This document shows positions 1 through 10,056 of a stretch of DNA of 20,448 bases, one piece after another. This DNA is from Elysia marginata (taxonomy: Eukaryota > Mollusca > Gastropoda > Plakobranchidae): positions 161,927 to 182,374 of the forward strand of contig BMAT01000071.1 in assembly GCA_019649035.1 (NCBI GenBank), read 5' to 3'. The position numbers were made by a program, and so were the translations under genes. The notes under the pieces were generated by a model. The model was not told where the DNA came from, made no database searches, and saw nothing but the letters and a program-made list of their open reading frames with translations. Position 1 is the stretch's first letter. The number at the start of each line of letters is the position of its first letter.

Positions 1-60
1 ATAGATACAAATTAGAATATTACCTGAAAATTCTGACAGCCGTTGCCGTTATCTTGTTTA

Positions 61-113
61 GATAGATAGTTAGAAAGATGGATAGATAGATAGATAAATA
101 GATGGATAAATAG

Positions 114-187
<74 letters not shown>
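61..187. repeat. (GATA)n microsatellite, imperfect then perfect
   Basis: A tetranucleotide array of GATA on the plus strand. The left half (about 61-135) is interrupted by GGAT, AAAT and TAGT variants. The right part, about 136-187, is an uninterrupted run of roughly 13 units. The perfect core beside a decayed flank suggests an old array still expanding at one end. Reading the minus strand gives a long open frame rich in Ile-Tyr-Leu-Ser, which is only a translation of the repeat and is not a gene. A second GATA array in the same orientation lies near 7.0 kb. Confidence 0.97.
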
Positions 188-1191
188 GCTCAGACATTAG
201 TTTTATTGTAACGGAAGACAGAACAAGAAAGAATGCAACATAGAAAGAATCCTTAAGTCCTGCAGTTATCTTATCTGAAACTGAATACAAGCACTTCCTG
301 TAGAATAATGGCCTACCACAAAGGGGTTGAAACAAAGCAATTGTCAAATAGTTATAATGATTATAGTGCAAACATCCATACAGAAACCAATCGGTAGCGC
401 GATAGTCTAATTTAAGTAAGTCCCAATTATCTTTCCATTTTCTTGCTCACGGCCTGCTTAGCGCACTCTGTCTAAATCTAACAAGACCTGTAATTTGCAA
501 TCAACACCTGCTACCGAACTAATAGCTCGATAAAATATGCAAACATGTGTCTCTTGGTGCTTTCATGGGAGCATCCCTGTTGCTGCACTTGAAGAGTTGT
601 GTTTCTTTGTCGCCTGTAGGTGAGCTGATTTATTTTTAGAAATGAGAAAGAAGGGAAGACAACTGAAGCACAAAATATTATATGTAAACGTGTTGAAAAG
701 TTTAAAATGACCGTGACTGATTCTAATTCTACCAATAATATCAGTTCCCTCCAGCTGGTAGAACAGGCCGAACCAGATGTGGCGTAGCGTCTCGTGTCAT
801 CCCCAGAGTGTTACCAGGCTTCCGTTTTTAAGCAGAACTTTTTAAAACCTATCTTCCTCTTTGTTTAAGTTGTCTGAAAAGCGTAACACAACCCGCCCCC
901 GATCCTCTTGTCTTACAGAGACTCTCGTATGTGATTAAACACAAAAAAAATTATTTATTATAAAACCAGGGAAAGCTGTCATTTTTATAACTTTTCAAGA
1001 GAAAACAACCGTGACTGAAGGAAACAAGGAAGTTGATGAAAGTAAGGAAAAAAAACGAAAAGAAAGTAATAACAATGATAAAGAGGCCAATATAGTTCTT
1101 AATTGTTTTTGAGGCTTGAGAATTTGTGGTTGTGAAGAAGAACAATTTGACAATTAACGTGAATATGTTAGTGTGTTTTATGTTTATGTGT
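188..1191. other. Gene-free AT-rich stretch
   Basis: I see no gene or recognisable mobile element here. The open frames are short and several begin at TTG rather than ATG. A pyrimidine-rich run ending in TTACAG near 918 resembles a splice acceptor, but no coding frame follows it. The interval from about 940 to 1080 is A-rich. Confidence 0.6.
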
Positions 1192-1218
1192 GGGTGGCGG
1201 GGGTGGGGGTGGTGGAGG
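1192..1218 (+). repeat. G-rich tract
   Basis: A 27-base patch made of G runs of 3, 2, 5, 5, 2 and 2 separated by single T, C or A bases. It could form a two-tetrad G-quadruplex, but four runs of three or more G separated by loops are not present. It stands out in an AT-rich setting, with no gene attached. Confidence 0.7.
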
Positions 1219-1682
1219 AAAATGAGACCAGCCGTAGCAAAACTGAACAGCCCACAAACAACTAGACATTATGCAAAATGGCAAGAGAACATCGATTTAT
1301 TTTTAAGGCAAGCTGCCGTGGCTCAAACATTTAAACAAACTTACTTCTTGATATTAAGTACCTATTAATGTTTTAAGATGCAAATAACTTGGAAAAGGAG
1401 GGGGTTGGAGGGTTACATGTGTATTTCAATTTGCTTAAGATAGCTCCAGTAACTCTGTTGCTTGGGCAGTATTAAAACCGTTCATTCATTCCTTTTTTTT
1501 TGTTGCTTTAATTTCTTTTTCAGCAAAAGCTCTCTTTCTTGTAACAGAGGTGGTATTAAGTGGTATATCTTAAGTTACCGCTTAAGAAAGTGGACATTGA
1601 TAAATTGTTATATTTGTTGTTTTTGTTTTGTTTTGTTTTTTGATTCTAGAGCAAAAGAGCCTAGTTTTTTTTTAAACTTTTC
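1219..1682. other. Gene-free stretch before LINE 3' end
   Basis: No gene seen. There are T-rich runs around 1494-1520 and 1618-1640, the second a TTTTG repeat. The T-rich plus strand ends close to the 3' end of the minus-strand LINE remnant. The A-rich minus-strand equivalent may include part of that element's tail, but a boundary cannot be fixed by eye. Confidence 0.5.
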
Positions 1683-1930
1683 AACTTAATCTTGTTCTTC
1701 TTGACCTCGATGCCGACTTCAATTTTTGAACTCCGTCTGGTGGATGAAGTTGTTAGTCTTTTCCAGCTCTCCAAGGATTTCCCAGAGTTTGGTCTGCAAG
1801 TCTGTGGAGCTGCTCCAAATTGCCTGTCCAAGAATATTCTATAGTTGTGGCAGTGGTGTATGACATGCTCTGTCGTTTCAGCAGCTTCTCGAAATGAACA
1901 GAGGTCAGTTTGGACCGGCATTAATAAATC
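1683..1930 (-). mobile_element. Non-LTR retrotransposon (LINE) polymerase C-terminus, decayed
   Basis: On the minus strand, translation gives a TDLC segment followed by EAAETTEHV, HHC and HNY. This is the shape of the zinc-knuckle C-terminus (C-x-C...TTEH...C) found after the reverse transcriptase in many non-LTR elements. A second expected cysteine appears replaced by Phe (C-S-F). After HNY the reading must shift by two bases to continue as IWSSSTDLQTKLW, LGELEKTNNFI and HQTEFKN, ending at a TGA at 1721-1719. This register matches the usual ending of such polymerases, so a frameshift lies near 1825. A short 3' UTR rich in AAG follows, ending near 1683, as expected for an AAG-tailed LINE. The family is not resolved. 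The remnant is 5'-truncated and non-functional. Confidence 0.85.
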
Positions 1931-2204
1931 CTGCTTTAGTTTTTTTTTAATCTTCTTAGTTATAGCCTTACAAATTTGCAGCATTAGTTTTGTTTGGGCT
2001 TGATAGCCGTTTACGTCTGGACAGGGCACAAGCGTCACTCATAAAATTACTTCTAACTTGCACATAGCAACAAAGATCTGCAGACCGAACAATATGGTAG
2101 ACGAGATTCGGGTTGGGCACGGGTTTTGTGACGTCGTTGTATGGCGTCAATGTATCTGTTCTATATATAGTATGTGGTTTGGATCAATCTTGTACGCTTT
2201 GTAC
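1931..2204. other. Unassigned sequence between two LINE fragments
   Basis: In an intact element the fragments on either side would be separated by roughly 25-30 codons. Here about 270 bases intervene, so about 190 bases are extra. The minus-strand frames contain stops and no convincing polymerase sequence. A stretch near 2010-1960 reading as SSPNKTNAANL could be decayed LINE sequence, but this is weak. TGTAC and GTACA near 2190-2205 form a small inverted repeat with a 5-base loop. It may be an inserted element or a rearranged part of the same LINE. Confidence 0.45.
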
Positions 2205-2295
2205 ACCAACAGGTGCCTTCAGCCTGTTTTGGCCACTCCCGAGTCGGAACAAGGTTATCTGACCCTGCCTATCCATCCTATGTAAGCCATCTTGC
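2205..2295 (-). mobile_element. LINE polymerase fragment (upstream of zinc knuckle)
   Basis: The minus strand reads QDGLHRMDRQGQ then ITLFRLGSGQNRLKA. This resembles the LFRLRTGHNRL segment that lies between the RNase H-like region and the C-terminal zinc knuckle in many invertebrate non-LTR retrotransposons. The match stops after KA, where the usual histidine-containing continuation is missing. It is most simply the same insertion as the fragment at 1683-1930, split by later sequence. No frame opens upstream, so the element is truncated at about 2295. Confidence 0.75.
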
Positions 2296-4157
2296 TTGTT
2301 GTTTTCAACTTAATGTTTTCAGATTTTAAATATCAATAAATTTGCCTAAGCGGCATGATTTTTTTTCGACTTTAGCCATGCTGTATCTAACATTTTTTCC
2401 TTCTCTTCTCTCTTACGTTCATTTTATTCATGGTGCTTGGTTGGCTTTGGTTGTTTTCTACTTGAAGATCTCGCTTTATCTCGTCAGCGACGTTGTCTCC
2501 AGTAGTTATCCCTCTTCTAAAGCACAGTGATCTACACTGTGAGTATTTCTGCATAGAAACTTGTGGACAGGGTAAAATAAAGACAAATTTCAAGAACTTT
2601 TGAACAATCTCAGAGCTTCAAATCCGTATGCTTCAACACTGAACACTTAAGAATTATATTTCCTGTTCTTATTTGATGCAAACATTACTGGTGGTCTGTG
2701 GTCCCTACACTTTCCCAATCACCAATGCACCTAATCTTTATTTTCGTGCAGTCTTTTTTCCTTCATACAAAACATTTTAATCTTTTATTGGATACGCTGG
2801 TGTGGGTGATTGATTTTTTAAATCATGAAATAAGCGTGAACAGAAGTAAGCTTTAAGTAAAATTGTCCGAAATATGCTTGCCTTTATTATGATTCAAACC
2901 TTCGACTTACAGTAGCTTCGGCACCCACCGCCTTGCCAACGAGAGAAACATAGCTTATACTAACAAAGAAGTTGTATGACGAAAAAAAATCCTACTTCTG
3001 TCTACTCTTAATTCTATACCTTAAAATAACTTTTCAATCATAAGATTACGCAGTGGATGTTGATACGGAATGACTTAAAAGGGCAACATTTCACATATAC
3101 CAAGGCAAAAAAAGATATGTCTACTTCCAATCGAGTTTTGAAGAACAAAAACATTCAGTTTTCTTCATAATTTTATGCATTTCAGAGGGAAGGGATTACT
3201 CTCCGCAGCTACTTCTTCATCTACTGTGCTTTTTCAAATCAGTTCGGTTAACGCGGAAAAGCAATCTCTTTTAGGGCTTAAAACTTGTAAGTGTTCATAT
3301 TTGCGCTGATATTCTTAACGGCTCAGCTTGGCTGCGCTATGTCAGTGTATATTAGTGGTCTGTAACTTAAGATATTCGGTAGTACATCACAAAGGCGGAA
3401 CTAAACTGCTTGCTAAACTTGTTGACTGATTTGTTTAGAGTAATGCCTCTCAAAATAAAATATAATAATCACATGATTTGTAAAAACGTAATTGTGTAAG
3501 CGTAGACCATACCTTTGGACTCATTAAAACCTTGATTTTAAAGGAAGATATAGGTAACAAATATTCAGGTTTGGTGTAGTATTGTACTTTTTTAAATAAA
3601 TGAAACACCGGAGGGAAAACGAACATGATGAGCTTTATACAGTTAGTAACAGCTGCCGATTTCAAAACCGATTTTTGTACGGTACACAAGTTATGCGAAA
3701 GTGGATTCGTATCGTTTCGTACAGATGGTGACAAACTACACGCTTGTCAATACAATGTCACTTCAGCCTGGACAAATTTTAAAACATCTAAAAAGGGTGT
3801 AAGTGAAACACGTGCGCAACCGCTCCAATAATTGTCATTATGTAAAGCGTTTTGTTTCAAAAAATTAGATACGCGGAGTAAAAACAAAAAAATCTCTTGG
3901 TCTAACGCTAGTGACTGGTAGGACAACTGGAAAGAAAACTATACCAACTAACAAATTGATAAATCAGATAAACGCTACCAGTCATGGAAAAGAAAGGGTA
4001 GTAAAACATATTGAAAGATAAACAAATAAACACCAGTGTTTTGTAAGCAAAAACTAAAATTTTTAGGATTAAATTCAGAAACTATAAGATGAAGATAATT
4101 TGGAGCAATGTGTGGTTTTTCAAAGATTACATTGTGCAATACTTTTCTTCTTTGATA
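2296..4157. other. Gene-free AT-rich stretch
   Basis: No protein-coding exon is recognisable on either strand. The frames at 3450-3734 (minus) and 3625-3831 (plus) overlap each other, have no domain I recognise, and fit chance open frames. The only structured item is the weak tRNA-like trace at 2891-2938. Confidence 0.6.
2891..2938 (-). repeat. Possible tRNA-like (SINE head) remnant
   Basis: On the minus strand TGGCAAGGCGG (2938-2928) resembles an RNA polymerase III A box, and GGTTTGAATC (2900-2891) resembles a B box. The starts are 38 bases apart, against 45 in a standard tRNA. The AAGGCGGTG...GCCG order is shared with the head of the SINE-like element at 9.2 kb, but sequence after the B box is not similar. 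It may be a very decayed SINE head or chance. Confidence 0.25.
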
Positions 4158-4230
4158 CAGAGAGTGGTGGGGGGGGGGAGAGAGGAAAAGAAGAAAATGA
4201 AAGAGAGACAGACAGGCAAGCAGAAAGGAG
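4158..4230 (+). repeat. Purine tract with poly-G core
   Basis: A nearly pure purine strand with ten consecutive G at 4169-4178, followed by GAGA, GAAA and GACA-like units. It is low-complexity sequence. The small Glu/Arg/Gly-rich frame through it is an artefact of composition. Confidence 0.85.
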
Positions 4231-5013
4231 TGCAGTAATCGGTTATGTGCTACGTTTGACAGAGGGTTTGAACAAAGGGTCTCGGCAAAATAAAAAAAAA
4301 ATATGTTCACCATTTGACTTTATTTTGTTATAACTTAAGAAAAAAGATGACGTCGTTTGTTTTCAATCGGAAATAATTTTTTTTGTTTGTAAACGAGCTT
4401 AACTTAGCTTCCATTTAGAGTGAAAGTTAAACAATCTTGAAGAAGAGGGGTTGAATGATGATATAAAAATTGAATATCTAAGATTATCACTCGGTCTTCG
4501 TTAAACTTTCTCAGTTCCAAATCAATTTAGGGAAAAAAATAAATTAAAGCTTTTTATCATTATTGTGTGCTAGTCTTGGGAGGCTTTAGAGTTTGGTTAA
4601 ACACAAAACAGAACAAACCGGTGTCTGAGACGAATTTTACGGGGAGCTTTCGCAAACTGTTTGAATAAAGTTTCTTTGTAGTTGACCTATTGGGCAAAGA
4701 CTATTTGAAAACGACTGAGAAGCTTAACAAAGGAAAATTATCTACAGACCGTTCTGTTGCTCATCGCGGATAAAAAAGTCACTATGAGATAACATCTTGT
4801 TATTATTTAGAGGACGGCCCCTATTATGTAGATAGACTGAACACAGCTGGCGGGCCGAAGCCGACAGAGGGTGGGTAATTGTCGAACAGCTGCACTAGGA
4901 GCTTCGATCTTATAAGACATGCTACATACAGCGTGTAATATTGGAGCAAATACAGGGATAATACGCTACAGCATGATAGCGTGCAGTTTGATGATGATTC
5001 TGAAAGTTTAATA
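4231..5013. other. Gene-free stretch
   Basis: No gene seen. It is AT-rich except for a GC-richer patch at about 4845-4895 that carries two CAGCTG E-boxes, one near each end. No exon or element could be recognised in the patch. Confidence 0.55.
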
Positions 5014-5021
5014 GTCTCTCT

Positions 5022-5082
<61 letters not shown>

Positions 5083-5160
5083 CCTCTCTCTCTCTTTCTC
5101 TCTCTCTGTCTATCTGTCTGTGTACTTGTGTCTCTCTCTGTCTTCCTCTGTCTTTCCCAC
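5014..5160 (+). repeat. (CT)n microsatellite in a long pyrimidine tract
   Basis: An uninterrupted TC run of about 25 units spans 5029-5078. It is preceded by seven C residues and followed by interrupted CTCTTT, TGTC and TCTG units to about 5160. Mirror-symmetric polypyrimidine sequence of this kind can adopt triplex (H-DNA) structure; this is known behaviour of such tracts, not seen here. Ser-Leu and Arg-Glu frames across it on the two strands are repeat translations. Confidence 0.97.
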
Positions 5161-6655
5161 TTCATCTCTATCAATATTTCTCTATTTTTCTTACTCTATC
5201 AAAAAAAAAATATTTATTTAATTGTTGAAAAAGAACCTAAAAAGCAGTTTTACAAGCAAATTCAACCATTTAACTATGCTTTGTAGCTGCCAAAACTAGT
5301 TAAATTTTTTCAATATTAAAGAGTTTTTCTGATAAAAGAATTCCGATATAAATTGTACAATTATATATTGGTTTGAATATCACATGTATTTTTTTACACA
5401 TCCTGTGACTAAGGAAAATAAGGAATAAAAATGTCTACATGCTTTACCTTAGCAGTATTTGGCAAAGTTAACAACACCATCAATAAAAGGTATAAAAGTT
5501 TGAGGGACCAGAGCTGGACACGCAGATAGCTAAAATAGATAGTTGTATACAGACAGAGACAGGTAAGCACAGGGATTCAGATGGAGAAAAAGGATAGGAT
5601 GGCAACAAAATTATGATTAACAATTTATAAGTTTGATTTGCATCGGAAAAAACAATACTTTTTTGTGTTCGTTTTTTTGTTTTGTCATTTGCCATCAGGA
5701 ATGAGAATAATTATCAGGTTGATAGTAAAAAGAGAGTCTAAGTTTGAAAGTTACGATAAAAACATTAGAAATGTAATGCTACCGTTAATGCTGTGTAAGA
5801 TGAGTTACTGGTGCAATGATTAGACGTACTCTAGATTTATCGCTTATGTTAGTGCGTCCCACAACTATTTTTAGATTGGTGCATGCTTGGATACTATGGG
5901 GGCAGCAGCTCCCATTATTTCCAATTTCTTTATGTCTAAAGTAGATCTAAATCTGGCCTGCTAGTTAAAATAACCGTGAAAAGATGCCATCGGGTGTTGA
6001 TTGAAAGCTTTTTGCGCTTTACATGACTTTGAATTTGCAAAGCGTTCTTAGGTCTAAACTCAGTCATACGCCTACTAACGTTATAAATGCGGAACGGTGT
6101 TTGTACCGCCTCACAACTTTCATCAAGCATGGATACCGGTAATCTCGCCTTAAAAGAAATTTTTAAAAGAGTTTAATCTGGGCTACTTGTATATACCTTT
6201 TAAAATCTTTTTAAGCGATGTTTACAGTATCTATTGTTAAATTGAGAACGTCTTTCCATTGACAGACAAGGCCGTTACACAGGTGCCAGATCACGACACT
6301 AAAGTTTTTAAGACTATCACAGAACCTTTTAAACATGTCACGAAAAATGTTTTGAAGAAGTGTAGAACTTAAAGAGAAGACAAAGAACGAGCATCAATTC
6401 TGAAAGAAATAAAAACAAGAGGAGTAGTTTCAAAAGTGGTACAGATGGCCAAATTAGTGTGGCTATATTGGAACTCGTTTGGCTGAACGATCAATTCAGG
6501 CAGGCTTGTTAGCACTCGCAGCTGTTAACTCTCCAAACACTGCTGCTCCAGAGTGTCTGTCCTTCTCTCTGTGGGTCCTGCCCGAAAAATTCAGTAGAAC
6601 GATTTGGGTTCATGATAGAGAAAGGGCTAATGAAGCAAGGTTGAAAAAAAATATT
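5161..6655. other. Gene-free stretch
   Basis: No confident gene. Degenerate GACA and GATA-like units occur around 5520-5600. A stop-free plus frame of about 44 codons ends at TAA near 6372 behind a TTGACAG acceptor-like site. Another of about 68 codons runs through 6456-6661, with GC-richer sequence at 6470-6600. Neither has a recognisable domain, and the second lacks an early ATG. Frames of this length are expected by chance in 20 kb. Confidence 0.5.
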
Positions 6656-6790
6656 AGATAGAAGAAAGATGGACACCGCCTGTTAGACATTCGGAAAGAC
6701 AGTTACAGAGACACAGACAGAGAAACAGGCAAGTAAAAAGTCAGGAAGACAAAAAGAGACAGACAAACCGACAGCAATACAGAGACCAAA
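6656..6790 (+). repeat. Degenerate GACA/GAAA purine repeat
   Basis: A run of imperfect tetranucleotide units (GACA, GAGA, AACA, AAGA) on the plus strand. It is probably a decayed microsatellite related in style to the GATA array 250 bases to the right. Confidence 0.6.
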
Positions 6791-7009
6791 AAACACGAAT
6801 AGCCCCTAATAGCCGCACACATACAAACTTTAAGTCAGATGGAAAAGAAATTTTGGTGGTATAAACTTTTTCGTGAGCTTCAGAGATCTCTGGAGATTGT
6901 TTTCGAGGAAACACATAATGTGGTTAGAAAAAAAAGAGAAGATAATTATGACGTGCGTGTGGAGGTAATGAGGAGTTGCACAGAGGAGATAAACGGACAG
7001 ATAGAAACA

Positions 7010-7062
7010 CAGATAGATAGATAAACAGATAGATAAACAGAAAGATAGAGATAGATAGATAC

Positions 7063-7133
<71 letters not shown>
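7010..7133. repeat. (GATA)n microsatellite
   Basis: GATA units on the plus strand. They are imperfect, with GACA and AACA variants, from about 7010 to 7062, and then an uninterrupted run of 17-18 units at 7063-7133. As at 61-187, the perfect part is at the right-hand end. All three minus-strand frames stay open across it and give YLSI-type peptides, which is expected of a repeat whose unit lacks stops in that direction. They are not genes. Confidence 0.97.
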
Positions 7134-7134
<1 letters not shown>

Positions 7135-8984
7135 AAAGGTCCATATAAATAAATTTCGAACAATTTTATTATACATCATGTTTACAGGGTAAAAACTGAC
7201 CGCCCGTAAAGAATGGAACTAAAAAGGGTCAACGAAAACCGTTAACGTTTTATCCCTATGTTAATAGGTTAAAAAACACTCTTTATATTGTTTGTTCTTC
7301 CTAGAAATAGTGGTGAAATTTTGAATCTTGAAGTATTGGCAGCTTTTGAAACCATATAGAAAATCTTGAGTGATTGGCCGATCAGTATTACATAGAATAT
7401 TTTTGGTATTTAAAACTTTTACCGTAATACAGTATTGAATGCTTGTATGTATCAAAGCCTGCGGAAGGAAATACGTGTCGGGAGAAGGCACTTCTTGTCT
7501 GTTTATCCCCTCTGAAATGTTATCGCCTTTGCCTCCTACCATTTCTTCCAAGTAGAAAAATTATCGTAACGTAATTTCGCACTCACAGACACACACGTTC
7601 ACTGACCCACTCACTCAATCACTTAGGACCAACCAATTACTTTCGTTTCCTTTGCCCTTCAGCACCCTTCTCCCAAGCTCTAAGCTTGGCGATACTGGTC
7701 ATGCCATCTCTCCGAATCTTGGCGACAGACTGCCCAACAGATGGTCTCCCGCGCAAACTCAATAATGGATTAGCCGGAGCGCGATTGCAGACACGGGCAA
7801 CAAGCCTGCTGATTGGCTGAAATTATGGTGTCTTTGCTTTTTGTGAGTGTGCGCAATAAGTTGTGTGGGTGGGTTTCAGGAAAAGATCACCCGGAAAAGA
7901 AGTGAGCGAGATACAGACAGACGGAGTGGTAGAGAAAGAGAGAATGAGATAGTGAGAGAATAGCACAAAACAGCAAATAAAGAAAATAAGTGCACTTTAA
8001 AGTGAAAACTGAAGAAGCAGAACATTACCTAGAATCTGGTATAGTGTTAGAAGTATGACAGAGGCAAAATAGTGATCTCATTTGGGGAAGACAAAGGAGC
8101 AAATAAAGAAGAAACCAATAACGTCTTCATGTTGCTTTGGTAACAAACTTAAGTAAAAACGAAGATAATGAAGTTTTGCGATTTAAAAAAAAGAAATCGA
8201 TGCAATGGAGCAATTAAGTTTCTAAAATTCAAAGGCAAAAAGTATTTGTTATACTTTTAGTTGCACAAAAGTTTGAGTGAAATACTTCTATAAGTAAAGC
8301 TGATTCCATTCGGGCAACATCATAGGCAGTTCCAAAAAGGAAGTAAAAGAGTTGTACATCGTCATTGAGACTGTCAGTTGGTATATCTCATTGTTTGGTA
8401 TGTTCTTCATTCGTTTCTGCTGTACTATAACACTATTGTTATGATAAATGTGATTGGCCTAGGCGGCCGTCAGTATCAATTTGATTGGTAAGGACCAGCT
8501 GTGCATCACATGGCACATGGCGTACAAGGAAGTGGAGGGGTAGTGGGCCAGAGGATAGTTAAAAGCAGAGTGAGATGTGGCACGGGTGGAAGCAAGACAA
8601 TAGTTGGTCAAGAGAGATGAATTTTTCTCCCTGAAAATGATTGCCCTTGAAAAAATTCACTCGATTGTTCTCTAAGATAAAACTCTATAGCAATATATCA
8701 AAACGGGAACGTAGACCAGTGAAGGATGAAGAGTGAGAGTATTGTGAATAGGTGCCAAGTTATCTTTCTATTTAGTTTGATAAAGACCTCTCTTTCTCTC
8801 TCTTTATCATTCTTCTTTTTAAAGCATCTGTGTTTGTTAATGGTATTGGCATGCTCTATTTTTCGTTATGTTGTTGCAGTGGAGATTAGGGATGAGAGCG
8901 ACAAAGATAGTTTAATCATTGAGCTAGAGAGAGAGAGGGGGAGAGAGTTGGAAGAAGGGTGCAAATACATATGTGAGAGAAAGG
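7134..8984. other. Gene-free stretch with two GC-richer patches
   Basis: No coding exon is recognisable. The patch at about 7660-7880 is GC-richer, with CCCGCGC and CCGGAGCGCG motifs, two TTGGCGA words and an inverted CCAAT box (ATTGG at 7812-7816). A second patch around 8452-8600 has two further GATTGG motifs (8452 and 8483), a CAGCTG E-box and two CACATG/CATGGC words. Sequence at 7900-7970 is GAGA-rich. The patches are promoter-like in composition, but no transcript start or ORF supports them. Confidence 0.4.
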
Positions 8985-9226
8985 GGTTTTAAACTAAACT
9001 AACGTTTCCCATGACTCTATAGTGGGACAAGGAGGAAAGCCTTGTTTTTTCAGCCATACGATTATAGTGAGTTATTTGCCATTGCTTTCCTCGCCGCCTT
9101 TTATTTTCGACGAGTCTCAAGAACCCTAGCATAGACTGAACAGATAAATTTTTTCGCGGACTGGGGATCAAACCTAGGACATCTTGGATAGTGGTCAATA
9201 ACCCTAGTGATTGCGGCACCGCCTTT
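8985..9226 (-). mobile_element. tRNA-derived SINE-like element
   Basis: On the minus strand the head looks like a decayed tRNA. An A-box-like TGCCGCAATCACTAGGG begins at 9218, and a B-box-like GGTTTGATCC begins at 9174, 44 bases later (45 in a tRNA). GCGG at 9222-9219 can pair with CCGC at 9159-9156 as a residual acceptor stem. The body that follows includes a GCAATGGCAAATAACTCACT segment of the sort seen as a conserved core in some animal SINEs, ending near CATGGGAAACG at about 9003. The tail may be the TTAGTTTAGTTT at 8990-9002. A 14-base word recurs inside it (9195-9208 and 9117-9130, 12 of 14 identical). No clear target-site duplication was found. The family is not identified. Confidence 0.65.
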
Positions 9227-10044
9227 GCTTCTTTTGTGATGTTACAGATTTCATTCGGTTTTACAGACTGAAATAAGTGTCCTTTTTAGGGAGATGAATA
9301 GAGGCATTGGAAGAAAAGATGCAAAGTTTTTCCGCGATCCCAAAACTGGCAATAGTTAATTTTGCACAGACATATATGCGGGCAGATAAAACACAGTCAT
9401 TACCTAGTAATTATGTTAGTACATACCAATAATAACCGTCGTCCAGGATGGGAAAATCAAGTGGTAACAGCAGTTGTTATGCACGTCTGGGTAAAGCACT
9501 CATGGGGCATACAAGTCCCTGTTGCCTGGTACTGTCTATACAATACAGGAGTACTTTTTTGCTTTGCTGGGTTTAGCAAGTCATTAAGCTTGGGTGGCAA
9601 ATTATGTCACAGGGCGCGCCATATGGCATGACTTACTAATCCAAAGTTTACAAAAACACGAATAGGTTCAGTCTTCTTGATAGAGTCTATGCAACCCACA
9701 CTACAGCATTCCAAAGAAAATACGTTTGGTTTTTTTTTCAATTCTTTTTAGACCTTTCCACAAGGTTGTATAGCTAGCCATTTGAGTTCTTTTTCTGAGT
9801 TCTTTTTCTAACCAGCACTGGTATTCCCTAATATTATTCAATGAAATTGATTTAGTTCGTAAATATAGCATCCCTCAAATAATAAGAAAAATGGCTCATT
9901 ACAGTTATTTAATAGTAGTTTGTCTGTTGGTGGACATTGTCAGCCTACTGAGTAGAGAAACAAAAAACAACAAGAAATCTTTCCTCTCTGTTCATAGATT
10001 GACAATTAAAGATGAGATGAGTTTTAATGTGTGTTTACACAGTG
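9227..10044. other. Gene-free stretch
   Basis: No supported gene. A plus frame covers 9362-9631, but it has no recognisable domain and opens on TTG. A 13-base unit is tandemly duplicated exactly at 9784-9796 and 9797-9809 (GAGTTCTTTTTCT). A frame from an ATG at 9891 with a hydrophobic start runs to 10079 through the poly-C tract. It looks like chance. Confidence 0.5.
9784..9809 (+). repeat. Exact 13-bp tandem duplication
   Basis: Two adjacent identical copies of GAGTTCTTTTTCT. The identity suggests a recent slippage or duplication event. Confidence 0.9.
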
Positions 10045-10056
10045 CCCCCCCCCCCC
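10045..10056 (+). repeat. Poly-C tract (12 C)
   Basis: Twelve consecutive C on the plus strand. It is likely length-variable between individuals and prone to sequencing error. Confidence 0.95.

Noticed and set aside
12..371. 119-codon minus frame rich in Ile-Tyr-Leu-Ser
   Set aside because: Its core is the translated GATA microsatellite, and the frame opens on TTG, not ATG.
4824..5286. Arg-Glu-rich and Ser-Leu-rich frames on opposite strands
   Set aside because: Translations of the CT microsatellite. The non-repeat parts show no recognisable domain.
6241..6372. 44-codon plus frame behind an acceptor-like TTGACAG
   Set aside because: Too short to distinguish from chance, with no ATG, no matching donor and no known motif.
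6456..6661. 68-codon stop-free plus frame in GC-richer sequence
   Set aside because: No ATG near the start, no recognised domain, and a length expected by chance in a 20-kb window. Its end runs into purine-rich repeat.
6830..7179. Three overlapping minus frames with YLSI repeats
   Set aside because: All three frames stay open only because the GATA repeat has no stop codon on this strand.
8453..8466. GGCCTAGGCGGCC, an SfiI-type sequence that might suggest vector
   Set aside because: No cloning-site or vector sequence adjoins it, and the flanks are ordinary for the window.
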